From: Haliclona indistincta
Lineage: Eukaryota > Porifera > Demospongiae > Haplosclerida > Chalinidae
DNA length: 64,000 nt
Assembly (NCBI GenBank): GCA_964017065.1
Contig: OZ024783.1
Location: forward strand, 4,657,399 to 4,721,398
Reading direction: 5' to 3'
The translations under genes were made by a program, and so were the position numbers. A model generated the notes under the pieces. The model searched no databases. It was not told the origin of the DNA and saw nothing but the letters and a program-made list of their open reading frames with translations. This document shows positions 27,570 through 39,106 of this stretch, in pieces (position 1 is the stretch's first letter; the number at the start of each line of letters is the position of its first letter).

Positions 27570-28465
27570 CAGCTCCAGTACTAAAAGTTTCAGACCCGAA
27601 GCCAAAAAAGAGGGTGGGTGGGTAAAGACCATATTCGAAAAAAGTCCATTTATTGAAAAAATAGTACAGGCATTTTTAGGAGTTTCAGACCAGATATGTG
27701 CATAATTTCTACTATCATGTCCATTAAATCAGTTTATTTTCTGACAATAATTATATTCACCAGTATATAGAGTCAGAGTAGAGTAGCTTAATTGCATGGT
27801 AATGATCAATCATTGTTCATGTTGATTACAGTGAAATACATGTTCAGCAGGTACTCAGCAAGTAATAATTATACATAAAAAGAAATTGTATATTGTTTTG
27901 AAATCAATATGTAAGTTATCAAGTAAACTGAAGAATTAAACATGCATACACAGAAAACAAGCTGGCACTCAGTTAGTAGTTAGCTATACTTGCTCTACTA
28001 GCAGCGCACAAGGACACAACTGTTGTGGAACTATAGCTGAGAAATCAAGAGTTCTTAAAGCTGGGAAGTTTGAAAAATCGAAGTCAAGAGGTAGTGGAAC
28101 TGATGCAGCCTTGGGAAAGTAGCTGACCAGGTGTTGCATCTTGTTTGCTGTCATGGCTTGCCACCTAAGTTGCTTGCTCTTTTGTGTTCTGCTGTGTGGT
28201 AGTCATGAGGGCTGTTGTTTCAAACTACAGCCACAGTAACGGCGCTTTTTCTGCTGTTGCACTTACATAGCCATCGTTCGCGCGATCTATGCATGAATAT
28301 TAAGTACGTGGTATTGCGTGAATATAATATACACCATGAATAATCAAGCGCTAATTATGAATATCATTATAATGATGCAAAATGACGTAGTGGGTGGCGC
28401 AAACTGAAAAATCGGCATAGGGTCAGAAATTTCCGAAGCTGGAACCCCCCGGCAGCAGCAGTAGT
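27570..28465. repeat. Dispersed repeat R, uninterrupted copy
   Basis: Inverted relative to the copy spread over 35790-39780. Matching landmarks are GGCTTCGGGTC-type sequence near 27595, TGCCTGTACTATTTTTTCA-type sequence near 27660, GTTGATTACAG at about 27824, and GTACTTAATATTCATGC-type sequence near 28300. This copy lacks both transposon insertions seen in the other, so it records the pre-insertion state. Confidence 0.8.
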
Positions 28466-28764
28466 ATATAGTGTGTGCTCAAGACAAAATATCGAGCTCT
28501 TGTGCGTACAAACGCATTTTGAAGCAGTGGGGCAAGGATGCTTGTGTCCGCTGGTATAATATTTCTTATGAAGTCCTGACATTATCAGTCTAGCCAATAA
28601 TCTAACACTAAACTGTAAAAACAAGCTTGTTCCCTGCTACTTGGCGGCGGGTCTGCTGTTCTCTACGAAGAGTAGCGCTCTAATAATATTTTGATGCACT
28701 GCACTGCACTACACAATAAGCTACCAAACATCATACAACAAACCAGCACTACACAGCCAGCACT

Positions 28765-29432
28765 TTAAGGTGACGGGTAGCAGTTTGCCTAATTAAATAT
28801 TAACCAGCACTACACAGCCAGCACTTTAAGGTGACGGGTAGCAGTTTGCTTAATTAAATATTAATATTAACACTGTTTCGAAATAAAAAGTGCGAGAACG
28901 CCATGAAGGCGGTCCATAGGCACACCAAAGACTGTTCTTTTGAGGAGTGTGAGAGCTGTGAAAATCCAGAGCTGTAGTCGGGGCGGCAGGAGGCAAAACC
29001 TTAGACGTAGGAATTTAGATTCTTGTCGTCAAATTTTACAGAAACTGTGACGGAATAACAGCAAAGTTTACTACTAACCAATACTTCTGGAGTCGTTATA
29101 GGGCCTGAGTATGTTTGTTTGGTATTCCGGCAAGCGATTTCAGAGTGAAACGCCGACGAGTCTTGACAGCGCCGTTCGTTTGGCAACAACTAGCGCCATA
29201 AGCTCACCGTAACTCACGCATTTTTGACGTCCAGGCGAAGCTTTTACTCTCAGGCCCTGCCCAAAGGTCTACAAATAGAACAGCCTTGGTATACGGTCAG
29301 CAAGTAAGCACTCTTCGCAAATTTTGACGACAAAAATGTAGCTGATCGATCACAGCCATTTTATACATTGCTGGTATTACATGCTAATTATATTTATAAG
29401 TGCAGGGGTGTAACTGTTACCCGTCACCTTAA
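28765..29432. mobile_element. TTAA-bounded inverted-repeat element
   Basis: Left end TTAAGGTGACGGGTA, right end TACCCGTCACCTTAA-type (GTTACCCGTCACCTTAA). The first 61 bases including the left end are tandemly duplicated (a second TTAAGGTGACGGG at 28826). Ends match the foldback family at 30162, 40103 and 60001. No gene inside. Confidence 0.75.
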
Positions 29433-29890
29433 GTAGCCGTAACACAGGATTTCAGGAAAACAGTGGAATTTGCAGCCTAGCAATATAACAAGCCTATTTT
29501 ACAGCAACAGCCTCTTCTTCAACAGCAAGTGAACACATGTGCTATTTTGATTCAGCTTCTACCCGCTTCTCGGAACCTAGAAACAGCTTTACAACTTCGT
29601 GCAACACGTCCACGCCCGAGGCAGTGTGGATCCCTCATGCCGTTTCATATCCACCTTGTACAATATTATTTATGGTCCGGTACATACATTTTAAACCAGA
29701 AAACTTAAGCTAGTTGGACACTCTCAACGATCCTTAGTGCATGAGGGCCGAAGCCCCTGTTTAGGACAACGTACCCTCACGACTTTGCGCAGTTAGGAGG
29801 TTAATAGCTCAGGTATATTGTTTTGTTTTATACCTTTGGTAGGCGAAGCAAAATGCCTTAGCCCCTTAGTAGACGAATTGGGAGTAGGCA
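29433..29890. other. Intergenic stretch with a SINE body fragment
   Basis: 29727-29812 carries the CGATCCTTAG and GACTTTGCGCAGTTAGGAGG blocks of the SINE family without the tRNA-like head. Nothing else recognised. Confidence 0.5.
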
Positions 29891-29894
29891 AACG

Positions 29895-29945
29895 GGTACC
29901 AGGAAGGGAGGGAGGGATTGAGAGAGAGGGAGGGAAGGAGGGAGG

Positions 29946-30019
<74 letters not shown>

Positions 30020-30118
30020 GGAGGGAGAGAGGGAGGGAGCTGGGGAAGGAGAGAGGGAGGGATCGAGGGAAAGAGAGAGTCTAGAGAGGGGGAGGAAGGG
30101 AGAGAGAGGGAGAGAGTG
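29895..30118. repeat. Purine-rich (GGGA)n/(GA)n tract
   Basis: GGGAGGGA and GA runs. It borders, and may extend, the last visible SIN3-like exon on the minus strand as Ser/Leu/Pro codons, though I do not treat that as proven coding sequence. Confidence 0.9.
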
Positions 30119-30119
30119 G

Positions 30120-33100
30120 CACCAGCTGTAGCTGATGAGCTCACTCCTCCACTAGGAGATGTTAAGGTGGCGGGTAACCAGAATTAATGATATTCATGAC
30201 TTTTGCAAGTAGCTTTATTTTCCAAGCCATGGGTATTCGTGCAGACAGAGTCGCTGCGTGCAGTTTGCTTGCCTATCGATAGGCATCGAACATAGCAAAT
30301 TTCAGCAATGCAGTGTTAGCCATCGCGGAGCTACGAGCTCGCCCTGTGCAGACTAAGCACGATCAATTGTAACCACTCTTTCCTTAGTTGTGCGAAAGGC
30401 ACGAAGCTAAAACTGCTCGAGCACGCTCATCTTCCATCTGTGCAGGTATCTATGCAACGTTTTCGTCGAGCGTTGCTCGTACGCGATATTACAGCAACGC
30501 AGGCTGTGCTGTCTGGCACCACATAGCTGTAATATCGCGTACGAGCAGCGCTCGACGAAAACGTTGCATAGATACCTGCACAGATGGAAGACGAGCGTGC
30601 TCGAGCAATTTTAGCTTCGTGCCTTTCGCACAACTAAAGAAAGAGTGGTTACAATTGATCGTGCTTAGTCTGCACAGGGCGAGCTCGTAGCTCCGCGATG
30701 GCTAACACTGCATTGCTGAAATTTGCTATATTCGATGCCTATCGATAGGCAAGCAAACTGCACCCAGCGACTCTGTCTGCACGAATACCCATGGCTTGGA
30801 AAATAAAGCTACTTGCAAAAGTCGTGAATATCATTAATTCTGGTTACCCGCCACCTTAATGGGGAGGTAGAATAACGGGTCTGCTGACCAGTAGATGATG
30901 GTGATTGAGAAGATATGGATGAATTAGAGGATTGATTAGCCTGCATGAGTAAGCACAGGGATAATCGATCAATAATAGCACCACAAGTAATAGTTAACTC
31001 CCGGTCTCTGAGGCGATACGGGATATATACCGAGGTGGTTAATTATGCTGTCCGAGGGCGGAGCCCGAGGATGGCATAATTAACCACCGAGGTATTATCC
31101 CGATCGCCGAAGAGACCGGGAGTTAACTGACTTGTACCCAACCACCAGTCTTCTTGTGGTGTTTGTAGCTGCTGTAGCTTGTAAGCGAAGATCTACGAGC
31201 TGTTCTGTAGCTTGTAAGCGAAGATCTACGAGCGATGGGAGCCCAGGGCACTCGCCTCCAAGCGCACACTCGCCAGGTCTATAATGGCGAACGCCCGTGT
31301 TCAAGTTGGGCGACAAACGAAGCCTGGCGTCAACTTTTGTGCAGCTAAAACGCACGGTAACTTGGCTTTCAGGCAGCAATGCTGGCTGACCTTTCCCAAA
31401 GGTTAACACGTGTGCCAAAAATTTATTGATAATTTATTGACGATGGCCCACTAGTATCTGCTATTTTGTGGGGTATAAAGCTCCACGCACTTTCGCCGGG
31501 TGGGCAGGTGTGGACAAGGGACTAGTGCCACTTTGCCACTTCCTGGGAAATATCCATATTCGCCAGGTTTAACTTTAATATCCTGGAAAATATCCATATT
31601 TCCCTAGGTATATGGGATATATACCATGCCATTTTCCTTTGATCTTTGGGTGTGGTGGGGTACAAGTGTTAATATTCTGATGTATACATGTATACTCACT
31701 GCGCTGACAGATGAATTGTGTCTCATTGCAATCTGTTGTAGTGCATGAGTATATCGAGCTGGTCCTGATATATTGATCTCATTTGTTCCATGTACTTCTA
31801 TTTTAAATCCTGGTGGTACGAATGTGTTTAATCCAACAATGAGGTCTCGATGATCTTTGAATAAGTTACAGACTCTGCTAATGACTCCTGGAGTGCCAAT
31901 ACTGAGGAAATGAAATGAAGATGTACATGTACATTTAGGACAAAAAACTATAGCTAAATGTTACAGTGTATTCTATTTAGAGCATGTCAAATGACTTTCA
32001 GCCATTCGGATTGCTTGACCCGATTTAAAACAGGTTAACGATCTTAAATGCAGTGTAATCACCTTTAGCTTGATCATGCAATACTGACAACCTCATGATT
32101 TATAGGTGTGTAATGTACCGCCAGGTGTGATTTAGCTATTATATACTTCTTTAACCGAATTATTATATTTTGGGACTTCGTTTTTATTATAGGCTCTTAA
32201 GTTACTTACCTTCGAGATTTAAACTCTTTCGTTATGACCACGAAATCATCGAACACTTGAGGCTGGTTACCAAACCGCTGCTTGATTTGGTCCAAGTAAG
32301 ACAATGCATCTTCAAACTTGCATAAGAGAGAGTACATATATGAGCTAGTGTAATGAGTGCAGCAGAACTAGCCTGCATTCTGACGTAAAATCTTAACAAA
32401 TATATAAGTGATACACTACAGTGGAACTTAGACCTACCCCACCCCAAAAAAATCAAGCAACTTCTGATGCACGGTCATTATTCCATGTACAGAAACACTG
32501 ATCTGTTACAGCATTTCATATTACCATACTCAATAGTGCAGACATGTGAGAGGCACTTTGGCTCTGAGGATTTTCCAAGAGTCGAAAAAGAATAATATTT
32601 TTGATAGTAAATTACCTACATGTAACACAGTTGGTGTTTACATTCCACGGTAACAGATCTAAACTTGTATTACCAACCTCCTTACTAGAATTTTTTGGAA
32701 ATAGGATGCTGCTATTCTTTCCAATTAAGATCCCGCCCTAGAGTTTATCCTTAAGATGCGTTTGGTGAGCACTTTGTTTAGCACGCTCGTCACGAAATTT
32801 GGCACAGAAAATCGAGTTTTATAGCGATTGGCTTTGGCCTAATTCCGGCTTATTCTACTGTAGCAGTTGTTGGCCTGGACTATTTTATACATAGATTACT
32901 CGATGGTGCATTCAATACAACTTATCTTAGCTTTATAGCGCTTTTTCCTCCACACTATGATAGCATATTTTTATGAATATTTAATTAGGCAAACGGGTAA
33001 CCGTCTCCTTAAGATGACTGCGAATTAAAATGAGTAGCAGCCATCTTAATTGGCGGTCATCCCTACATATCATTGCCGAGCGGCAATGATAAAAAATAAT

Positions 33101-33235
33101 TATTATAATATTACATACTAGCTCTGCCTCCGGTGTTCTCTGAGACTCTGATGATCCTGGAGATATAGCAGCAGCAACACTAGCTGATGACGATACTGTT
33201 GAAGAAGTCATTCCACTGCTAGCTGGGGCTTGCAT
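30120..33235 (-). CDS. SIN3-like protein N-terminal region with PAH1 domain
   Basis: SIN3 is the scaffold of a histone deacetylase corepressor; its paired amphipathic helix (PAH) domains bind transcription factors. Exons on the minus strand are 33235-33119 (Met start, Ser/Ala/Pro-rich, 39 codons), 32316-32210, 31901-31700, and 30940 down to about 30120. Phases match at all three junctions. The middle two encode a full PAH1: [30 protein letters not shown], then [19 protein letters not shown] and [14 protein letters not shown], all typical of SIN3. The last exon ([14 protein letters not shown]) is split by a foldback at 30162-30859. Removing it at TTAA restores an open frame. No PAH2, PAH3 or deacetylase-interaction region is visible downstream, so the gene is short, truncated or dead at its 3' end. 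Confidence 0.8.
30162..30859. mobile_element. Foldback element inserted in the SIN3-like coding exon
   Basis: Almost perfect palindrome with two arms of about 340 bases and a small centre near 30510. Ends are TTAAGGTGGCGGGTAACC and GGTTACCCGCCACCTTAA. TTAA is present at both edges, as expected for a TTAA target duplication. Same family as 40103-40786, with shared internal blocks such as GATAGGCATCGA and ACGCGATA. Confidence 0.92.
30993..31127. mobile_element. 135-base hairpin MITE
   Basis: Ends GTTAACTCCCGGTCTCT and AGAGACCGGGAGTTAAC, inner pair TGGTTAATTATG / CATAATTAACCACC. Lies in the intron between two SIN3-like exons. Confidence 0.8.
31160..31231. repeat. Short tandem duplication
   Basis: CTGTAGCTTGTAAGCGAAG plus ATCTACGAGC occurs twice, about 36 bases apart, within a SIN3-like intron. 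Confidence 0.8.
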
Positions 33236-33577
33236 GTCACTAGCAAAGAAATCAACAAGTTATTTCATAATATGCAATAATTAGAACATCGAAGAAATTC
33301 CCCTGTTTAGCAGCAAAATATACAGCGCTTTGCAGTTAGGTTGTCAGAAGCAAGCAGACAGAGTCTTGTTTGTGTTTTTTATACAGTTACAACATACACA
33401 ATGTACCACAAACTGGCACGTACTGCCAAAAATTTTTGTCAACAACATTTGAGATGTGTCAGTTAATTTGTGGTACATTGTGCAAACTGTATCAATACCA
33501 CAAGTAGCGATGTCAGAGAAAATTCTATTTTCACTAGAAATAATCTAACACTAGTGAAAGAACTAGCTCAAAGCTTC

Positions 33578-34336
33578 AACCCTTTAAGCCCTAATGATGC
33601 CATTTGGCGTCATCCACAGTTGACTGCTTAGAAGTTGATATGTTATAATTTTACTACAGGATAGCAGCGCAGGTCCAGAGAAATCGTGTAAGCAAGCTAT
33701 GGAAGCTACTCGCTCGTGGTATGCGTTGTGTGCTAAACACTGTAGACACGCCCAGTTTAATTTGCACTGATTGGCTTCTGATTGCATATTATTTTAAACG
33801 AAAGCACTGCATTGTGATTGCTGTAAAGAAATCCTGTATACATGCATCTGCAGTTGCTGTGTTTGTGGAATGGTGGATGGTGTACCGAGGCATCTGCACC
33901 TTAGGTGCTATTTTTTCTATAGCATCAGCAGTGCAAATTTCACAACATTTTAAGAAAAAATGGCTGCCAAGAAAAATTGGACATTTACGGTTTGAGGACG
34001 CTCGGAAAACACATTTTACACATTCTCCATGATATGGGCTACATTTTGCACTCACCAAAACCACTGCTATTTGTATGTACTTTTCAGTAGCCAGCCCCAA
34101 AGTACTGACTTTGAGCAAAATTTGACGAAGTCGCTGCATTTATTGGCTTCACTTCCGAAGTGGGAAGAGCATCTTGACTGACTTGAGTGTGAGTAATTGC
34201 AGCTACTCACTGGCGAAAAAGGACGCAAATTTGAGACCAGTAGCACAAAGACACATGAGATATTCGCGAGAGAATTGGTCAGCATTTACGAGGTTAAAAT
34301 TCCAGCAAGATAACTAATTTTAGTAATTAAAGGGTT
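33578..34336. mobile_element. Inverted-repeat element S
   Basis: Ends AACCCTTTAA and TTAAAGGGTT. The interior shares several blocks (CAGGATAGCAGCG, AGACACGCCCAGTT, GGCTTCTGATTGCATA, GAGGCATCTGCACCTT) with the insertion at 36346-37362. No coding region with support. The short stretch to 34456 holds nothing recognised. Confidence 0.7.
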
Positions 34337-34456
34337 AAAATGATGTATGATAATGCATAGTTGCGTTACTGCAACATAGAATAAATCATGCAAACAATGA
34401 ACAAGGAATCTCTGTAACTTCCTGTATAAATCGATTATGCATGCAACGTGACATTA

Positions 34457-35709
34457 TTAGGGAGGCACGGTAGTGCCTCCCTATGTAGGGTTGAACGAGA
34501 AAACAAGATGGCGGCTACATACAATGTATTAGCGTTCAAACGCTGATATTTCGCCTGGTCATGAATTGTATACGTCAAAAGACACTTAAATATGCTCTCT
34601 GGCGTTGCCCCATCTTACAGTAGCAAGGAGATTGCTCGAAGTTGTTACTAAAGTGACGAACCTGGAAACGGTGAAAATCGTGTTTCGTCATCTTCGTTTT
34701 CTTCTTTCTTCTTTCTTTCTTTCTTTCTTTCTTTCTTCAGCGCGCCTAGCGCCTTTACGCGAGCAATTCCGAGACCAAAACACCCATGAACAGTCATGAA
34801 ATTATCCTGGCAGGTGCCTTTTGAACTTAGTTTTTAGCGAAACGTCGAAATTCCGCGATTTCTCGATCGTGATCCATTGTCAGCTAAGTGTTAGACGCCA
34901 TTGATGTGATTGCGCAATACGCACGTGACCAAGCAGTGGTTAGCGCACGTGACCAAGCACTAGCTTGAGTATCGCCGCGCGCCTTATGGAACACGGAGAA
35001 CACATACATGTACATGTATTTGTCTGGAGTCTTCGAAGAACGGTAAGCTCGTATAGGATCACCATTCTGCGCTTGCCAGATAATTACAACCGCCGTACAT
35101 GTCTACAAACAATTGTGGGCGGGGCTCGTATCCACTGCATGCACGTGTAGGCGAGCTGATATGTACAGCATAACAATTATTATTAGCTACAAGTTTAAAA
35201 TTCTTAATAATAAAGAAAAGGCACCAGCAACAGGAAAACTAAACCAATGGTGCAAACAAAGACAGCTCAGTACGTGCATGATATTGAACTGCACTTCGCT
35301 GAAAAAGAAAAAAGGACACAAACAAGAAAATTAAAAAGATTTCTATCGAAATCAAAAGGATGTAGGGTTGTGAAATCTACCACTGGTCCACAATGTAAAC
35401 TAACAAGGAACAAGCATGGAATGGTAACACGATTGACTTGCTAACAGACCATAGATCCCTACATCAGTGGCTGTAAAAATCAATATTGTGTCACAAGCTG
35501 AATGCACGTTAGGTGTCAGTCAACAGCAACTAGCTGAACTAGCTATAACCAACCACAGCAGCCACTGATGTAGGGATCTATGGTCTGTTAGCAAGTCAAT
35601 CGTGTTACCATTCCATGCTTGTTCCTTGTTAGTTTACATTGTGGACCAGTGGTAGATTTCACAACCCTACATCCTTTTGATTTCGATAGAAATCTTTTTA
35701 ATTTTCTTG
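34457..35709. mobile_element. Palindromic-tip element, well preserved copy
   Basis: Left tip TTAGGGAGGCACGGTAGT, TTTCTTTC tract at 34699-34737, paired CACGTGACCAAGC segments, then the inner hairpin at 35330-35709 with arms of about 150 bases. Like the copy at 20359, it ends at the hairpin with no inverted right body. Confidence 0.88.
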
Positions 35710-36345
35710 TGCATATATGGTCCCTTGGTGGATAACTTTTGCTACACTAAGCATACGATCCAGGCAGCCAACTTTTTTCTCCTGAAAGAGTATACCTACT
35801 AGCGGGGGGTTACAGCGTCGGAACTTTCTGACCCGAAGCCGATTTTTCAGTTTGCCCGTTACCCACCACCCACTACGTCATTTTGCATCATTATAATGAT
35901 ATTCATAATCAGCGCTTGATTATTCATGTTGTTAATTTTATTCACGCAATACCACGTACTTAATATTCATGCGTCCATCGCGAATAATACTACGCGAACG
36001 ATGGCTATGGAAGTGCAGCAGCAGAAAAAGCACCGTTACTGTGACTGTGGGTTTGAAACAACAGCCCTCAGCGACTACCACACTGCTGAACACGAAAAGA
36101 GCAAGCGACATAGGCAAGCCATGAGTGCCAGCTACCTTGTTTCCTGTATATGCATGTTTCTGTTTGATTCAGTCTTCAGTTTAAAAAGATTTCTATCGAA
36201 ATCAAAAGGATGTAGGATTGTGAATTCTACCACTAGTCGACAATGTAAACTAACAAGGGACAAGCATGGAATGGTAACACGATTGACTTGCTAACAGACC
36301 ATAGATCCCTACATCAGTGGCTGCTGTAGTTGACTATAGCTAGTT

Positions 36346-37362
36346 ATGCCTCGGTGGGCGGAGCCACGAGGCATACAGTAGTCGTGTTGTGTGTGTGTGT
36401 ATCTGTCCGTTGCCGGCATAGCGCATCGCACGCTAAAAACTAAGCGCTGATATCAGCAATACAGGTAGAAATCGCTATTTGCTCGGAACTGAATTGATAA
36501 ATTGTTGGTTCTAAAGCTCCGTTCATGAGTTATGGCGTGAGATGCTTACCTCGATGGCTATTCCCGGCTATCTGGACTCCTCTAAAGACAAAACAGTTTA
36601 CAGCTGACTGCCTTACAGCTAGTGAGTTCGTTTGTACTACAAAACAGCTTGGTAGGTCCGGCGAAATTCTCTCGAAGGCCTACAGCTCGAGCTTGAGCTC
36701 GTCGGCTTGAGCTACAGTAGTTGCTGATGATCTAGAGTTCTCCGTAGACAAAACTATCCACTGTTGACTGCCTAGAAACTGATAAGCATAGTTGCCAACC
36801 GTCCCGGTTTGGCCGGGACGGTCCCGGGAAAATGGCTATTGTCCCGGGAAGACAATTGTCCCGGAATTTTAGCGCTTGGCTCATTCCTCGGCCTCAACAA
36901 GCGCTTCCTCCTCTGTCATAAGCGCTTCCACTTCTGCTCTCGCCTCTGCTAGTCGTGTCACTCGGTCTGCTTCACGCGGTGTTCAACAGACTACCTCAAA
37001 CTAGTACAGAGGAAACTAATTAATAGGCGTGTTTATTAAAATTAATGGGTGTGGTCAATTAATTTGCAGGTGTGGTCAATTAATTTTGTGGGTGTGGTTT
37101 GAATATTAATGAGTGTCCCGGGCAAAATTTTTCTGGAGTTGGCAACTATGTGATAAGTCACAGGATAGCAGCGTAGGACGCTATCTCGCTCGTGTATGTG
37201 CTGTGCCGTGCTCTGCACTCGAATTGAACTTTATAGACACGCCCAGTTGAATTAGTGGTCAGCACTAATTGGCTTCTGATTGCATAACTATTATACTGCA
37301 TTGTGATTGCTGTACAGAAAGGTACAACAGCTGCACCACAGAGGCATCTGCACCTTTGGTGC
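36346..37362. mobile_element. Insertion related to element S inside a hairpin loop
   Basis: CTAGTT flanks it on both sides (36340-36345 and 37363-37368) where uninterrupted hairpins have it once. Starts with the small palindrome GCCTCGGTGGGCGGAGCCACGAGGC-type sequence, which recurs near 56374, and ends with sequence shared with 33578-34336. It carries a further nested element at 36787. Confidence 0.6.
36787..37150. mobile_element. Nested MITE with 7-base target duplication
   Basis: Perfect 13-base inverted ends CATAGTTGCCAAC / GTTGGCAACTATG, flanked by TGATAAG at 36780-36786 and 37151-37157. The interior has repeated GTCCCGG blocks and AATTAATTTG-type sequence. The related element S at 33578 lacks this insert at the matching point. 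Confidence 0.8.
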
Positions 37363-38605
37363 CTAGTTCAGCTTGTTGCTGTTGACTGACACCTGACGTA
37401 CATTCAGCTTGTGACAAAATATTGATCTTATGTACAGCCACTGATGTAGGGATCTATGGTCTGTTAGCAAGTCAATCGTGTTACCATTCCATGCTTGTCC
37501 CTTGTTAGTTTACATTGTCGACTAGTGGTAGAATTCACAACCCTACATCCTTTTGATTTCGATAGAAATCTTTTTAAATTTCTTGTTTGTGTCCTTTTTT
37601 TCTTTTTCAGGTAAGTTCAGTTCAATATCATCATATGCACGTACTGATCATGAGCCTTCTTTATTTCCACAATTGGTTTAGTTTTCTTGTTGTCGATGGC
37701 TTTAAACTTGTAGCAAAAAATTATAGTTATGCTGGACATATCAGCTCGCCTACGCATGATTGCATGCAGTGCATGCGAGCCCCGCCCACACTTGTTCGTA
37801 GACCTGTACGGCGGTTATAATTACCTGGCAAGCGCAGAATGGTGATTCTATACGAGCTTACCGTTCTTCGAAGACTCCAGACAGATTATGTGTTCTCCGT
37901 GATCGACACGGTGTGGCGATACTCAAGCTAGTGCTTGGTCATGTGAGCTAACCACTACTTGGTCACGTGCGTATTGTGCAATATCACAATAATGGCGTCT
38001 AACACTTAGCTGACAATGGATCACGAGCGAGAAATCGCGGAATGTATATCGCCGTTTCGCTAAAAACCAAGTTCAAAAGGCACATGCCAGGAGAATTTCA
38101 CGACTGTTCGTGGGTGTTTTGGTCTCGGAACTGCTCGCGTAAAGGCGCTAGGCGAGTTGAAGAAAGAAAGAAAGAAGAAAACTAAGATGACGAAACTCGA
38201 TTTTCACCGTTTCCAGGCTCGTCACTTTAGTAACAATTTCGAGCAATCTCCTTGTTACTGTAAGATGGGGCAACACCAAAGAGCAGATCTAAGTGTCTTT
38301 GGACGCATAAAATTCATCACCAGGCGAAATATCAGCGTTGAACGCTAATACATTGTATGTAGCCGCCATCTTGTTTTCTCGTTCAACCCTACATAGGGAG
38401 GCACGGTAGTGCCTCCCTAATATCTTAAACATTGATTTCAGAACAATATACAATTTTTATTATACTGAGCAATTTATCGCTGTAATCAACATGAAAAATG
38501 ATTGATCATTACCTGATCATTACCATGCTATCATAGCTATCCTGTATTCTGTAAACATTTTATTATTGGTGGATTATTGTCAAAATATTCAGAAAATAAA
38601 CTGAT

Positions 38606-39106
38606 TTAACCCTTCAAGTGCGGACAGCAATTCTAGCCTCTATTTTGTGAATTTCACTAACCTTTGAAACCATTAGACAGACAAACTAGCGCTGCGATCA
38701 CCGTTAATATGCAAAATCAACTTGCACAACGTGCGGGCTTGTTGTCAATGACAATTGCGGTTAACCACGCCCACTTGTCGATCTACCAACTGTCGTGTGC
38801 TAGAATCACTCTCACCGGAGCAAAAAACGCCGCTTGTTTGGTCAAAACAGCACGTGTGAGACAAAGTTAGTGCACGTATGGCTGCTTTTTATGTCAAGAA
38901 GCCCCTGGAGACCCAGTGGTGCTAGGTGATCCCGCCATAGCTCTGCTTGACGGGGCCGCAGGCCCCGCCAATGGCTCGCAATCACACCCCACATAGCTGT
39001 ATTTGGTCTATAGGTGAAATAAACTATCTTCGAATTTTAACGCCCACTTCCGGTGACGTCAAACTTGCCGGGCGACTATAGTTGCCCGCCGCATGTGAAG
39101 GGTTAA
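38606..39106. mobile_element. 497-base TTAA element, tandem copy 1
   Basis: Ends TTAACCCTTCAAGTGCGG and CCGCATGTGAAGGGTTAA. Contains a GC-rich palindrome (GGGGCCGCAGGCCCC). A 68-codon open frame recurs in every copy but looks accidental. Confidence 0.92.

Larger units (their letters stand above)
36181..38422. mobile_element. Palindromic-tip element, right-hand orientation, with nested insert in its hairpin
   Basis: The left hairpin arm starts at 36181 and the matching right arm is at 37436-37585. It continues into the inverted body and the right tip GTGCCTCCCTAATA at 38422. The hairpin loop is interrupted by the insertion at 36346-37362. The left body and left tip are absent. Confidence 0.85.

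Noticed and set aside
30388..30690. Open frames within the foldback (and the equivalent frame at 40317-40523)
   Set aside because: They arise from the two mirrored arms, which encode similar peptides on both strands; no function supported.
34605..34799. Small frames repeated in the palindromic-tip element copies (for example MPHLTVARRLLE)
   Set aside because: Copies differ by frameshifts and repeat-length changes; no conserved protein.
35926..36294. 122-codon frame with CDCGFETTALSDYHTAEH resembling a C2H2 finger
   Set aside because: It crosses from repeat R into the transposon hairpin. The inverted match at 27950-28280 does not keep the frame, so I treat it as repeat sequence.
38664..38870. 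68-codon frame conserved in three copies of the 497-base element
   Set aside because: Conservation follows from recent copying of the element. No motif, and the diverged copy near 47340-47695 does not appear to keep it.
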